Below are positions 51,365-59,271 of a DNA stretch of 64,000 nucleotides, piece after piece. A program made the position numbers and the translations under genes. Below the pieces are notes generated by a model. The model searched no databases, was not told the origin of the DNA, and was given only the letters and a program-made list of their open reading frames with translations. The stretch is taken from NCBI RefSeq assembly GCF_016907475.1, contig NZ_JAFBCA010000001.1:1550001-1614000 (forward strand), given 5' to 3'. This DNA is from Nocardioides cavernae (GTDB lineage: Bacteria > Actinomycetota > Actinomycetes > Propionibacteriales > Nocardioidaceae). Position 1 is the first letter of the stretch. Every line of letters starts with the position of its first letter.

Positions 51365-51411
51365 CGGAGCCGTGGCCGCCGCGGGGGACGGCCGGACCGA
51401 GGAGTCGTGAC

Positions 51412-51822
51412 ATGGGCGGCAGCACCCAGGTGGGGGGCACGGTCGGCACGGGCACCGACATCGTGTCGGTGGCCCGCATCGCCGCGCTCTACCGGAGCGC
51501 CGGCGACCGGTTCCTGCGGCGCTGGTTCACCGACGACGAGATCGACTACTGCACCTCGCGGGCACGTCCGGAGCTGCACCTCGCGGCCCGGATGGCGGCC
51601 AAGGAAGCGGTCCTGAAGGCGTTGCGCCCCGCCGGCGACGCCCCCCTGGCCTGGCGCTCGATCGAGATCGGCCGCGACGCCGATGGCGCGCCCAGCGTGC
51701 GCCTCGGCGGAGACGTCCGCGTGCTCGCCGCGAGACGGGGAGCCGGGTCGATCCACGTGTCGCTGTCCCACTGCGACGAGTACGCCGTCGCAGTGGCGGT
51801 CGCGGACGCCGCCGCGGGCTGA
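51412..51822 (+). CDS. acpS: holo-ACP synthase (phosphopantetheinyl transferase)
   Basis: 136 aa. AcpS-type: GTDIVSVARI with metal ligand Asp16 and RMAAKEAVLKAL with Glu65; SLSHCDEYAVAVAVA near the end is the last family block. Transfers phosphopantetheine from CoA to ACP serines. Adjacent to the ACP gene and in the polysaccharide locus, so it likely activates the locus ACPs, and perhaps the fatty-acid ACP too. GAGGAG SD before ATG 51412; a monocistronic unit. Confidence 0.92.
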   Translation: MGGSTQVGGTVGTGTDIVSVARIAALYRSAGDRFLRRWFTDDEIDYCTSRARPELHLAARMAAKEAVLKALRPAGDAPLAWRSIEIGRDADGAPSVRLGGDVRVLAARRGAGSIHVSLSHCDEYAVAVAVADAAAG

Positions 51823-51842
51823 CCGCCCGCCGGCGCGGCGTC

Positions 51843-52997
51843 TCAGCTGCGGGGCAGGCTCGCTCCGAGCGGGACGGCCGACCGCCGGGACCATTCGGCC
51901 GGCCGTTGCCGCGCGACCTGCCCGCGCACCAGCCAGACCTCGTCCCACTGCACGCCTGCGAGCCAGTCGCGGCCACTGACCTCTGGACCGAGGTCGGCGA
52001 GGTCGGACACCGCCAGCCCTGTGACCAGGACGTGCTCGGCCCGGCCGAGTGACCTCAGCGCCTCGCGCACGTGTCGCGGCGCGACGGCGGACATCACGAC
52101 TGGACGGCCGTCGCGCTCGAGGACGACGGACGCACCGGCCTCGGCGGCGAAGCCCCCGCGGCGGTCGGCGTTGAGCAGGTGGAGTGGTTGCTCACGGGAG
52201 TAGCCGAGGAGGTCCACCTCGTGCGCGATGTCGGCGAGCACGACCTGGACGCCGATCTCCGAGCGCACGCGGGCCGCGATCCGGGACTGCTGCAGCCAGC
52301 GACGTCGCCAGCCGTGGTCGCGGATGAGCGGCAGCCGGCCCCAGTCCCGGGCGCCGGGGTCCACCGTGCCGCACGTCGTGTGGATCGGGACGAGCGCCGG
52401 GTACAGGTCACCGACGTGGCGGTGCGCCTCGTCGAGGCGCGCCAGGTTCGTGGACATGCTGTTGTGGGTGATCGCCGTGTCCACGGCTCCGGCGAGCCGG
52501 CCCGCGGCCCGCACCCGCAGCGAGTACTCCACGGCGTAGGCGTGCCACGCCAGCTCCGGCTCCTCGCTGAGCGGTTCGCGGAGCAGGTCGTCGCGGCGGG
52601 CGATGAGCAGCACTTCGTCGAGCGTGTCGACGGGCACCGGGTCGGGCGCCGAGTCCCCGATCAGGATGACGCGGTCCCGCAGCCGGCCCACGGACGCGCG
52701 GTCGGCGGTGAACCCGTTGGCGCCGAGGATGCCCCAGCGCTCGTCCTCCAGCGCTGCCGCGCAGGCGGCCAGCCGGTCCAGGTCGTGCAGGTAGACGTCC
52801 TGGTGCACCAGCACCACGACGTCGTGGCTGGCCTGCCGCACGGCGTGGTTGAGCGCCGCGCCGGCCGAGGTGTGGGCGTGCTCGGTGTTGTCCACCGGCA
52901 GGTACTCCACCTCCACCGGACCGTCGTACGCCTCGATCGAGCGGTCGAGGCAGTGCCGTCTCACGGCAGCGTCGTTGTACACACATGCGATCGTCAT
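51843..52997 (-). CDS. StrF-like family 2 glycosyltransferase
   Basis: 384 aa. N-terminal MTIACVYNDAAVRRHCLDRS and EVEYLPVDNTEHAHTSAGAALN with VVVLVHQDVYLHD (DxD-like HQD ~85-95) resemble the streptomycin biosynthesis StrF/Glyco_tranf_2_5 group. The C-terminal ~150 residues are of unknown fold (DRRGGFAAEAGASVV). Probably a sugar transferase acting in the polysaccharide locus. ATG 52997 has only a GTGGGG upstream; a preceding in-frame GTG (53003) is possible. Shares the box at 53057 with the divergent beta-helix gene. Confidence 0.72.
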   Translation of the reverse strand: MTIACVYNDAAVRRHCLDRSIEAYDGPVEVEYLPVDNTEHAHTSAGAALNHAVRQASHDVVVLVHQDVYLHDLDRLAACAAALEDERWGILGANGFTADRASVGRLRDRVILIGDSAPDPVPVDTLDEVLLIARRDDLLREPLSEEPELAWHAYAVEYSLRVRAAGRLAGAVDTAITHNSMSTNLARLDEAHRHVGDLYPALVPIHTTCGTVDPGARDWGRLPLIRDHGWRRRWLQQSRIAARVRSEIGVQVVLADIAHEVDLLGYSREQPLHLLNADRRGGFAAEAGASVVLERDGRPVVMSAVAPRHVREALRSLGRAEHVLVTGLAVSDLADLGPEVSGRDWLAGVQWDEVWLVRGQVARQRPAEWSRRSAVPLGASLPRS

Positions 52998-53056
52998 CCC
53001 CACGGCGCGAGTCGACCACGGGCCGCCGGCGCCCTCCGGAGCGTGCGCCGCGACAT

Positions 53057-53097
53057 CCCCCGGTTGGGGTACGCGAGCCCTCCCCGGTCGGAACGAT
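53057..53097 (+). promoter_or_regulatory. AT-centred box plus -10-like upstream of the beta-helix gene
   Basis: Box CCCCC-GGTT-GGGG (53057-53069); -10-like AACGAT at 53092-53097 gives a centre near -41. Between divergent genes. Confidence 0.4.
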
Positions 53098-53146
53098 GAT
53101 GGAGGTCGCGATGGACGTCGCGGGGGAGACCACGGGGGAGGGGCGG

Positions 53147-54109
53147 ATGTCACGCACCTGGTCGCGCGCGGCGCTGGCTGCTGCGGTGATCCTGCTCGTG
53201 GCCGGCATCGCGCTCCTGGCGGTCCGGATGCTCGACGACGAGCCCACTGCCGCCAGCCCCCAGGACTCCGCCGCCAGCGATGCGCCGTCCGCCGGGTCCG
53301 GCTCGCCCACGCCCGACCCCTACCCGGACGCCGACAGCGCCGGCGTTCCGCCCGGCACCGAGCTCGCTCCCTACGCGGGGCCCTGCACCATCACCGAGAC
53401 GGTCATGATCTCGGCGGTGGACGCGACCGGTGTCTGTCCGGCGATCGTGGTGCAGGCGGCGGGCGTGCGGATCGAGTCCTCACGGGTCCCGCGCGTCGAG
53501 TCCACCGCCACCCAGGACGACCCGACGTACTCGGTCGAGGTGGTCGACTCCGAGGTCGTTGCAGGAAAGTGGATCGGCGGCGCGGTTTGGGGCAGCAACC
53601 TCACGGTGCTCCGGACCGACGTCACCGGTGGACAGCACAGTGTGCACTGCGGCACCAGGTGCGTGGTCGAGGACTCGTGGCTGCACGACCAGTTCAACCC
53701 ACCGGGAGAAGCGGCGCACAACAACGCCTTCATCTCCAACGGCGGCACCGACATGGTCCTGCGGCACAACACGCTCCACTGCACCGCCGAGCTCAACCCG
53801 ACGGGCGGTGGCTGCACCGCCGACCTCTCGCTGTTCGGCGACTTCGAGCCGATCAGCGACGTGCTGGTCGAGGGCAACCTCCTCAAGGCCAACGACTCGT
53901 CGGTCTCCTACTGCGCCTACGGTGGACACGCTCCGGGCAAGCCCTACCCCGACGCCACCGACGTCGTCTTCGCCGGCAACGTCTTCGAGCGCGGTGCCAA
54001 CGGGATGTGCGGCGTCTACGGGCCGATCACGTCCTTCGACCCGGCGGCCTCGGGGAACGAGTGGCGGGACAACACCTGGGACGACGGGACCGAGCTCGTG
54101 CCTGAGTGA
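53147..54109 (+). CDS. membrane-anchored parallel beta-helix protein
   Basis: 320 aa. N-terminal hydrophobic anchor or signal (AALAAAVILLVAGIALLAV, ~8-26), Ser/Pro/Asp-rich linker (~30-65), then a beta-helix-like domain rich in Asn and Gly with paired Cys (GPCTIT, HCGTRC, GGGCT, GMCGVYGP). Closely similar to the C-terminal half of the protein at 56604-58100. ATG 53147 has GGAGG 5 nt upstream; ATG 53111 (also with GGAGG) and ATG 53096/53099 are alternatives. Could be a pectate-lyase-like or carbohydrate-binding surface protein; no catalytic residues assigned. Confidence 0.72.
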   Translation: MSRTWSRAALAAAVILLVAGIALLAVRMLDDEPTAASPQDSAASDAPSAGSGSPTPDPYPDADSAGVPPGTELAPYAGPCTITETVMISAVDATGVCPAIVVQAAGVRIESSRVPRVESTATQDDPTYSVEVVDSEVVAGKWIGGAVWGSNLTVLRTDVTGGQHSVHCGTRCVVEDSWLHDQFNPPGEAAHNNAFISNGGTDMVLRHNTLHCTAELNPTGGGCTADLSLFGDFEPISDVLVEGNLLKANDSSVSYCAYGGHAPGKPYPDATDVVFAGNVFERGANGMCGVYGPITSFDPAASGNEWRDNTWDDGTELVPE

Positions 54110-54127
54110 CGGACGCGCTTCGGGCGT

Positions 54128-54179
54128 GGGGAACGGTCGGGTCCTCGGCGGGGCCCGGGGCCGACCCGACGGTTTCCCC
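54128..54179. terminator. bidirectional terminator between convergent genes
   Basis: GGGGAACGGTCGGGTC (54128-54143) pairs with GACCCGACGGTTTCCCC (54163-54179) with a minor bulge around a 19-nt GC-rich loop, between the beta-helix and deacetylase stops. Confidence 0.6.
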
Positions 54180-54216
54180 GGAACGTCGGGCCGACCACGC
54201 AGCGCGCGAGCAGGGG

Positions 54217-54876
54217 TCAGCGCAGGCGCTTGACCGTGCCGACGAGCGCGCCGCGGGCGCGTGAGGTGACCGGGGGCCGGCGGAGGACGTCGCGCTCCAC
54301 GGAGTCGACGGTGTCGCCGCAGCGGATGCTGAAGCGGGGCTGGAGCCAGCGGTCGGTGTGGGCCCAGCGGCGGTCGCTGGTCTGCACGGTGCGGTAGCCG
54401 AGCGGTCGCAGCTCGTGCAGGACGGCACGGTCGTAACGGCCGAGCGGCAGCGCGGCGTCCTGGACCCGGCTGCCGGTAACGTCCTGCAGCACGGTGCGCG
54501 CGGTGACGAACTCCTCCCGGCGGCGGGCCGGGTCGAGCCCGCGCCAGGGCCGGTGCGACATGCCGTGGTTGCCGATCGTCATGCCGGCGTCGTGCAGCTC
54601 GCGTACGTCGTCGCGGCTGAGGCTGCCCGGACGGTCCAGGCGCCCGGCGACGACGAAGAAGCTCGCGAGCAGGCCGCGCTCGCGGAGTGCCGGCAGCGCG
54701 ATCTCCACGTCCGAGGAGTTGCCGTCGTCGAAGCTGAGGCGCACGTCGGTCCGCCCGACGACCGTGTCGAGCACGCCGAGGAAGACGTCCCGGCTGATCC
54801 AGTAGGAGTCCTCGCCGGGCTCGCGTCGGCGCTGCGGCGCGCCGATGCCATGGAAGCAGACATTCACCACGCGCAT
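54217..54876 (-). CDS. polysaccharide deacetylase (CE4/NodB-like)
   Basis: 219 aa. Motif 1 LSFDDGNSSD and motif 2 IGNHGMSHRPW supply the metal-binding Asp/His/His; motif-3-like RYDRAVLHELR. Removes N-acetyl groups from hexosamine polymers such as the product of this locus or peptidoglycan. ATG 54876 is 7 nt after TACGGT (54889-54884) with no SD: leaderless. It shares a symmetric promoter region with the acyltransferase gene at 54997. Confidence 0.85.
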   Translation of the reverse strand: MRVVNVCFHGIGAPQRRREPGEDSYWISRDVFLGVLDTVVGRTDVRLSFDDGNSSDVEIALPALRERGLLASFFVVAGRLDRPGSLSRDDVRELHDAGMTIGNHGMSHRPWRGLDPARRREEFVTARTVLQDVTGSRVQDAALPLGRYDRAVLHELRPLGYRTVQTSDRRWAHTDRWLQPRFSIRCGDTVDSVERDVLRRPPVTSRARGALVGTVKRLR

Positions 54877-54883
54877 GGGTCGA

Positions 54884-54990
54884 ACCGTAGGGGCGGCCCG
54901 TTCCGCGACCTCGGCCGTCCGGCAGAGGCTCACAAAATATGGGTATGTGGCTCGGAGCGCCCGTCCGGCGCCGACCAGCCTTCCTACGGT
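54884..54990. promoter_or_regulatory. symmetric divergent leaderless promoters around one AT-centred box
   Basis: Box CAC-AAAATAT-GGG at 54931-54943. TACGGT lies 48 nt from the box centre on both sides (54889-54884 minus; 54985-54990 plus), each 6-7 nt from its ATG. Box centre is about -60 for both starts. Confidence 0.6.
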
Positions 54991-54996
54991 GGGCGT

Positions 54997-55866
54997 ATGT
55001 CAGGGGAGTCCGTGGGGGTGGACCTGGCACCGATCACCGACGACGACATCGGTGCGGTCGCCGCGTTCCTGCACCGCCACCTCAATGCGAGGTTGAGTGC
55101 CGCCGAGTGGGCGCGGTGCGCCGTGCCGCCGTGGAGCGTGGACGCTCCCAACCATGGCTTCCTGCTGCGCCAGGGCGACGACGTGGTCGGGGTCTACCTC
55201 GCCTTCTACTCCGAACGCCTGGTGGACGGCGAGCTGCGCCGGCGGTGCAACCTCGCTGCCTGGTGCGTGCTCGAGGAGCACCGCGCGCACGGCGTACGCC
55301 TCGCACGGGCGATGCTGCGCCAGCGTGACTACGACTTCGTCGACCTCTCGCCCAGCGGCAACGTGGTCGGCATCAACGAGCGCCTCGGCTTCACGAGGCT
55401 CGACACCGCCACGGCACTGGTCCCCAACCTCCCGCTGCCGTCGCGCCGGGGCGTCCGGGTGCTCACCACGCCCGAGGAGATCGACGCGGCGCTGACCGGG
55501 ACCGACCTGCAGGTCTACCGCGACCACCGTGGTGCAGCGGCCGCCCTGCACTTCGTGGTGCGGGTCGGCCAGGACTCCTGCTACGTCATCGCCCGTCGCG
55601 ACCGGCGCAAGGGCCTGCCGCTCTTCGCCTCTCTGGTCCACGTGTCCGACCCCGCCGTCCTGGCCCGGGCCGGGCACGCGCCCTACCGCCACCTGCTGCT
55701 GCGCCACCACGCGCTCGTCACCCTCGCCGAGCGACGCGTGGCGGGCCGGCCGCCGCGGCTGTCCCGGACCCAGGCCGCGCCGCGGCCGCGGATGTTCCGC
55801 AGCGCCGCCCTCGAGCCGCGCTCGGTCGACTACCTGTACAGCGAGCTGACGTGCGTGCCGTGGTGA
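54997..55866 (+). CDS. GNAT-like acyltransferase
   Basis: 289 aa. The first ~150 residues have a GNAT-like arrangement (APITDDDIGAVAAFL, GVYLAFYSERLVDGE, CVLEEHRAHGVRLARAML, SPSGNVVGINERLGF). A second, partly similar half follows (~160-260). Likely an N- or O-acyltransferase; acceptor unknown. ATG 54997 is 6 nt after TACGGT: leaderless. Followed by a methyltransferase gene whose reading frame overlaps at GTGA; a sugar or peptide modification pair is plausible. Confidence 0.6.
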   Translation: MSGESVGVDLAPITDDDIGAVAAFLHRHLNARLSAAEWARCAVPPWSVDAPNHGFLLRQGDDVVGVYLAFYSERLVDGELRRRCNLAAWCVLEEHRAHGVRLARAMLRQRDYDFVDLSPSGNVVGINERLGFTRLDTATALVPNLPLPSRRGVRVLTTPEEIDAALTGTDLQVYRDHRGAAAALHFVVRVGQDSCYVIARRDRRKGLPLFASLVHVSDPAVLARAGHAPYRHLLLRHHALVTLAERRVAGRPPRLSRTQAAPRPRMFRSAALEPRSVDYLYSELTCVPW

Positions 55867-55895
55867 GCGGCACGCCGACGACGAAGGGACCTTTC

Positions 55896-56585
55896 ATGGC
55901 GGCGAACGGCGGTGTCGCAGGACGGCTGCGGCACACCCTGGTGGACGCACCCGGATCGGCGGGAGCGCGCATGCGGGCCCGCCGCTGGGAGCTGCTGGAG
56001 CAGGCCTTCCCCGACCTGGCGACGATGTCCGTCCTGGACCTCGGCGGCACGGTGGAGTGGTGGCGGCGGGCACCCGTCAGCCCCAAGGACGTGACCGTCC
56101 TGAACCTGTTCGAGCCCGGCGACTCCGCGGACCCGTCCCTGCTCCCGGTGACCGGCGACGCCTGCCGCGCCCGCGAGGCGTTGGCGGCGGCCGGCGCCCA
56201 GACGTCGTACGACCTCGTGGTCTCCAACTCGTTGCTCGAGCACGTCGGCGGGCACGCCCAGCGGGCGGCGCTCGCCCGTGAGGTCCACGCGCTCGCGCCG
56301 CGCCACTGGGTGCAGACGCCCTACCGCTACTTCCCGCTCGAGCCGCACTGGCTGTTCCCCGGGCTGCAGTTCATGCCGATGGCCGCCCGCGCGCGACTGG
56401 CTGCCCGCTGGCCGTTGGCCCACAGCCGTCCGGAGACGCCCGAGGCCGCCATGTCCGAGGTGCAGTGGACCGAGCTCGTCGGGATCGCCGAGCTGAAGGC
56501 GTACTTCCCGGGCTCCGCCATCCACCACGAGCGCGTGGCCGGTCTGACCAAGTCGCTCGTGGCGGTGGGCGGAGGAGCCCGCTAG
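55896..56585 (+). CDS. SAM-dependent methyltransferase-like protein
   Basis: 229 aa. Class I methyltransferase motif I in SVLDLGGTVEWW (~46-57) and VVSNSLLEHVGG for motif IV. Substrate unknown; likely methylates a glycan or lipid of the locus. ATG 55896 has AAGGGA 6 nt upstream. GTG 55863, overlapping the upstream stop, is an alternative with 11 extra residues. Confidence 0.72.
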   Translation: MAANGGVAGRLRHTLVDAPGSAGARMRARRWELLEQAFPDLATMSVLDLGGTVEWWRRAPVSPKDVTVLNLFEPGDSADPSLLPVTGDACRAREALAAAGAQTSYDLVVSNSLLEHVGGHAQRAALAREVHALAPRHWVQTPYRYFPLEPHWLFPGLQFMPMAARARLAARWPLAHSRPETPEAAMSEVQWTELVGIAELKAYFPGSAIHHERVAGLTKSLVAVGGGAR

Positions 56586-56603
56586 GCCCGATCCGGATCC
56601 TGC

Positions 56604-58100
56604 CTACGGGTTGACGGCCTCACCGCTGTCCCAGACGTTGCCGGACCACTGGTTGCCCGCGGCGTTGCGGTCGAACGACGTCACCGGTCCGTAGACGCCA
56701 CACTTGCGGTTGGCGCCGCGCTCGAACACGTTGTTGGTGACCCTGACGTTCGACGCCTCGTAGGGCTTCGAGCTCGATGCGCCGCCGTAGAGGCAGTACG
56801 AGATCGAGGAGTTGTTGGCCCTCAGGTAGTTGTTGTCGATGGTGACGTCGTCGATCGGGTCGAAGTCCCCGAACAGCGACAGGTCGCCGCTGCAGCCTCC
56901 GTCGTTGCTGTTGAGGATCGCCGTGCAGTGCAGCGTGTTGTGGCGGATCACCATCGTGTGACCGCCGTTGGAGATGAACGCGTTGTTGTGGAAGCTGCCA
57001 CCGTCGGGGTTGTACTGGTCGTGCAGCCATGAGTCGGTGACCTCGCAGTTGTTGTTGCACTGGAAGCTGTGCTGACCGCCGGTCACGTCGACGCGTCGCG
57101 CGGTGATGTTGTAGCCCCAGATCCCTGCGGTGGAGACCGAGCCGGCACGCACGTCCGAGTCGGTGATGCTCACCGAGCTGTCGCCGTCGCCGTAGATCGA
57201 CCACACGCCCGGGACCAGGGACTTCTCGATGACGACGCCCGTGGTCTGGATCACCAGCGCGTCGCTGCACTTGGAGAGGACGTCCGCGCCCGAGATGGTG
57301 CGGGCCGAGGTGATCGTGCACGGACCGGTGTAGGGAGCGAGCGTCGTGCCTGCCGGTACGCCGGTGTTGTCGGGACCGGGCCACCCGCCGGGCGGCGGCG
57401 TGGTGGGCGTCGCGGTCGGGGTCGGGGCCGGGGTGGTCCCGGCGTCCGCCGGGACGAACCTCACGTCGACCCAGTAGTTGGCGTCGCCCCGGGCCTCGTG
57501 GCTCGGGAACCGCGCCTTGCTGCCGGGCCGCGTCACGCCGTTGCTGTCACCCGGGGCGCGCAGCTGGGCGTTGCTCTTGGCCTTGCTCCACCCGCCCGGC
57601 GTGGCGGCGTGGATCCCCTTGGCCCCGGTGTGCACCGAGACGACGTAGCCCTTGCCGGCGGCGAGCTTCACGCCGGAGTCGAAGCCGACCTTCTTCCAGC
57701 CCTTGCCCTTGACCGGGCCCAGCTTCGTCCGGGCCAGGACCTTGCCGCTCTTCGACCAGAGGGTGGCGGACGCGGGGGTGGAGGCCTTCGACTTGCGCGG
57801 CTTGTAGTAGCGCACGCCCACCGCCGTACCGGCGACCTTGGCCTTGAACCGCATCCCGACCTCGCGCTCGGGGCCGGTGCGGACCTCTGCGTCAGGGGTC
57901 TTGCGGGTCAGCAGCCCGACCTCGGAGGCCTTCGCCTGACGCGTTGACTCGCCGTGGGCGGACAGGGTCGGCTGCTCGACGAGCGCGAGGGCGCCGAGGA
58001 CGGCGGCCAGGACGAAGACGGGCACGAGACGACGACGGCCTCGGGACAGGACATGGCCGGACGGAGCGGCCGGTGCGGTGGGGCGCACGGGGGACGACAT
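56604..58100 (-). CDS. secreted DUF4082 plus parallel beta-helix protein
   Basis: 498 aa. Signal peptide (RLVPVFVLAAVLGALALVEQ, ~24-44), then a DUF4082-like domain (~60-215; VGVRYYKPRKSKAS, GWKKVGF, ANYWVDVRFVP), a Thr/Pro linker (~220-240) and a beta-helix (~245-498) closely similar to 53147-54109, including the order GPCTIT, TGGQHSFQC, DSWLHDQYNP, HNNAFISNGG and CGVYGPVTSFD. It links the repeat families of the two other secreted proteins. GAGG SD before ATG 58100. Confidence 0.78.
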   Translation of the reverse strand: MSSPVRPTAPAAPSGHVLSRGRRRLVPVFVLAAVLGALALVEQPTLSAHGESTRQAKASEVGLLTRKTPDAEVRTGPEREVGMRFKAKVAGTAVGVRYYKPRKSKASTPASATLWSKSGKVLARTKLGPVKGKGWKKVGFDSGVKLAAGKGYVVSVHTGAKGIHAATPGGWSKAKSNAQLRAPGDSNGVTRPGSKARFPSHEARGDANYWVDVRFVPADAGTTPAPTPTATPTTPPPGGWPGPDNTGVPAGTTLAPYTGPCTITSARTISGADVLSKCSDALVIQTTGVVIEKSLVPGVWSIYGDGDSSVSITDSDVRAGSVSTAGIWGYNITARRVDVTGGQHSFQCNNNCEVTDSWLHDQYNPDGGSFHNNAFISNGGHTMVIRHNTLHCTAILNSNDGGCSGDLSLFGDFDPIDDVTIDNNYLRANNSSISYCLYGGASSSKPYEASNVRVTNNVFERGANRKCGVYGPVTSFDRNAAGNQWSGNVWDSGEAVNP

Positions 58101-58187
58101 GAAAGAACCTCGATGGCACGGGGGCAGGGGACGAGACCGCGCGAAGGGGGGTGGGGGTCGGAACAGGGGGGTCGCGCGGTCCCCGGC

Positions 58188-58244
58188 ATCCTCCACAGGG
58201 ACCCGCGGGCCGACAAGCCAGCGGAGGAACTTCCCCAAAATGTG
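58188..58244 (-). promoter_or_regulatory. AT-centred box plus -10-like upstream of the secreted beta-helix gene
   Basis: CCCC-AAAAT-GTG on the plus strand (58233-58244); GAGGAT on the minus strand (58193-58188) is a -10-like element. Centre near -57. Confidence 0.4.
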
Positions 58245-58254
58245 CCGCTGCGGG

Positions 58255-59271
58255 CTAGCGCACCACGGTGGCCGACCACGCCTGCTCGATGAGCAGCTGC
58301 GGTGCGGCGTCGGGGGTCGTGTCGACCGCCCAGGTGTCGGTGACCCCGGGCTCGTCGGCGCGCGGCATCCCGTAGATCAGCGTGTCGTCGTCGAGCCACT
58401 CGACCTGGTCGTCGAGCCCACGTGGTCCGGCCTCGAGGAGCGTGCGCTCGCCCGTGGCGAGGTCCTGGACGGCGATCTGCCACTCGACACGACGACCCGG
58501 GTCGACGTCGACCTTGAAGGCGACGCGGGTGCCGTCCGGTGACAGCGACGGGCACTCGGCGTCCTGGGACACGGAGGTCAGCGTGCGCTCGGCGAGGTCA
58601 CCCTCGACCAGCCACGTGCGGCCACCGGTGGCGACCGTCGCGTAGAACGTGTTGTCGTCGACGAAGGTCACGCCCCAGACGTTGCGGTCGACGGGGTTGA
58701 CCTCGCGGCCGTCGACGACCAGCTGGAACTTCTCGAGGTTGCCCCACCGCTCGCCGTCACCGAACTCGTGCACCTCGGTGGCGGTGGAGAAGCCGGTCGA
58801 CATGTAGGAGTGGCCGGCCACGAAGACAGTCGTCGCCACGAGCGTGCCGTCCGGGCTGAGCCGGGTGCGGCTCGGGATGCCGGGCAGGTCGTTGCTGGCG
58901 ACCTGTTGCCAGTCGGCGTCGAGCTCCACCCCCTCGTACGACGCCGCGACGCCGTCGTTGCTGATCAGGCACGAGGCGCCGTCGGGACGGGCCGCGACCC
59001 GGTTGCAGGAGACACCGGTGAACGCGCGCGGCCCGCCCGGGTCGTCGAGCGGCACCACGGCCACGACGCCGTACTGGCTGTCGAGGCCGGTGTGGCGGAA
59101 GACGATCCGCGGGCCGTCGGTGACCTCCGCGATGGGCGTCTGCTCGGCCTCGGGCTCCGCGGCCCGCTCGGCGCGCACCTCGCGCCCCTGGTCGACGACG
59201 TAGACGGTCGCCGCGACGGCGATCGCCACCACGACCGCGATGAAGACCAGTACCCGGGCCCGGGTGCTCAC
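58255..59271 (-). CDS. membrane-anchored TolB-like beta-propeller protein
   Basis: 338 aa. N-terminal helix (VLVFIAVVVAIAVAATVYVV, ~7-26), an acidic linker, then WD40/TolB-like strands (GPRIVFRHTGLDSQYGVVAVV, SLSPDGTRVAFKVDV, SPDGTLVATTVFV). Extracytoplasmic. Role unknown. GTG 59271 overlaps the MFS stop (GTGA), so it is coupled to the transporter gene and lipoprotein upstream. Confidence 0.7.
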   Translation of the reverse strand: MSTRARVLVFIAVVVAIAVAATVYVVDQGREVRAERAAEPEAEQTPIAEVTDGPRIVFRHTGLDSQYGVVAVVPLDDPGGPRAFTGVSCNRVAARPDGASCLISNDGVAASYEGVELDADWQQVASNDLPGIPSRTRLSPDGTLVATTVFVAGHSYMSTGFSTATEVHEFGDGERWGNLEKFQLVVDGREVNPVDRNVWGVTFVDDNTFYATVATGGRTWLVEGDLAERTLTSVSQDAECPSLSPDGTRVAFKVDVDPGRRVEWQIAVQDLATGERTLLEAGPRGLDDQVEWLDDDTLIYGMPRADEPGVTDTWAVDTTPDAAPQLLIEQAWSATVVR

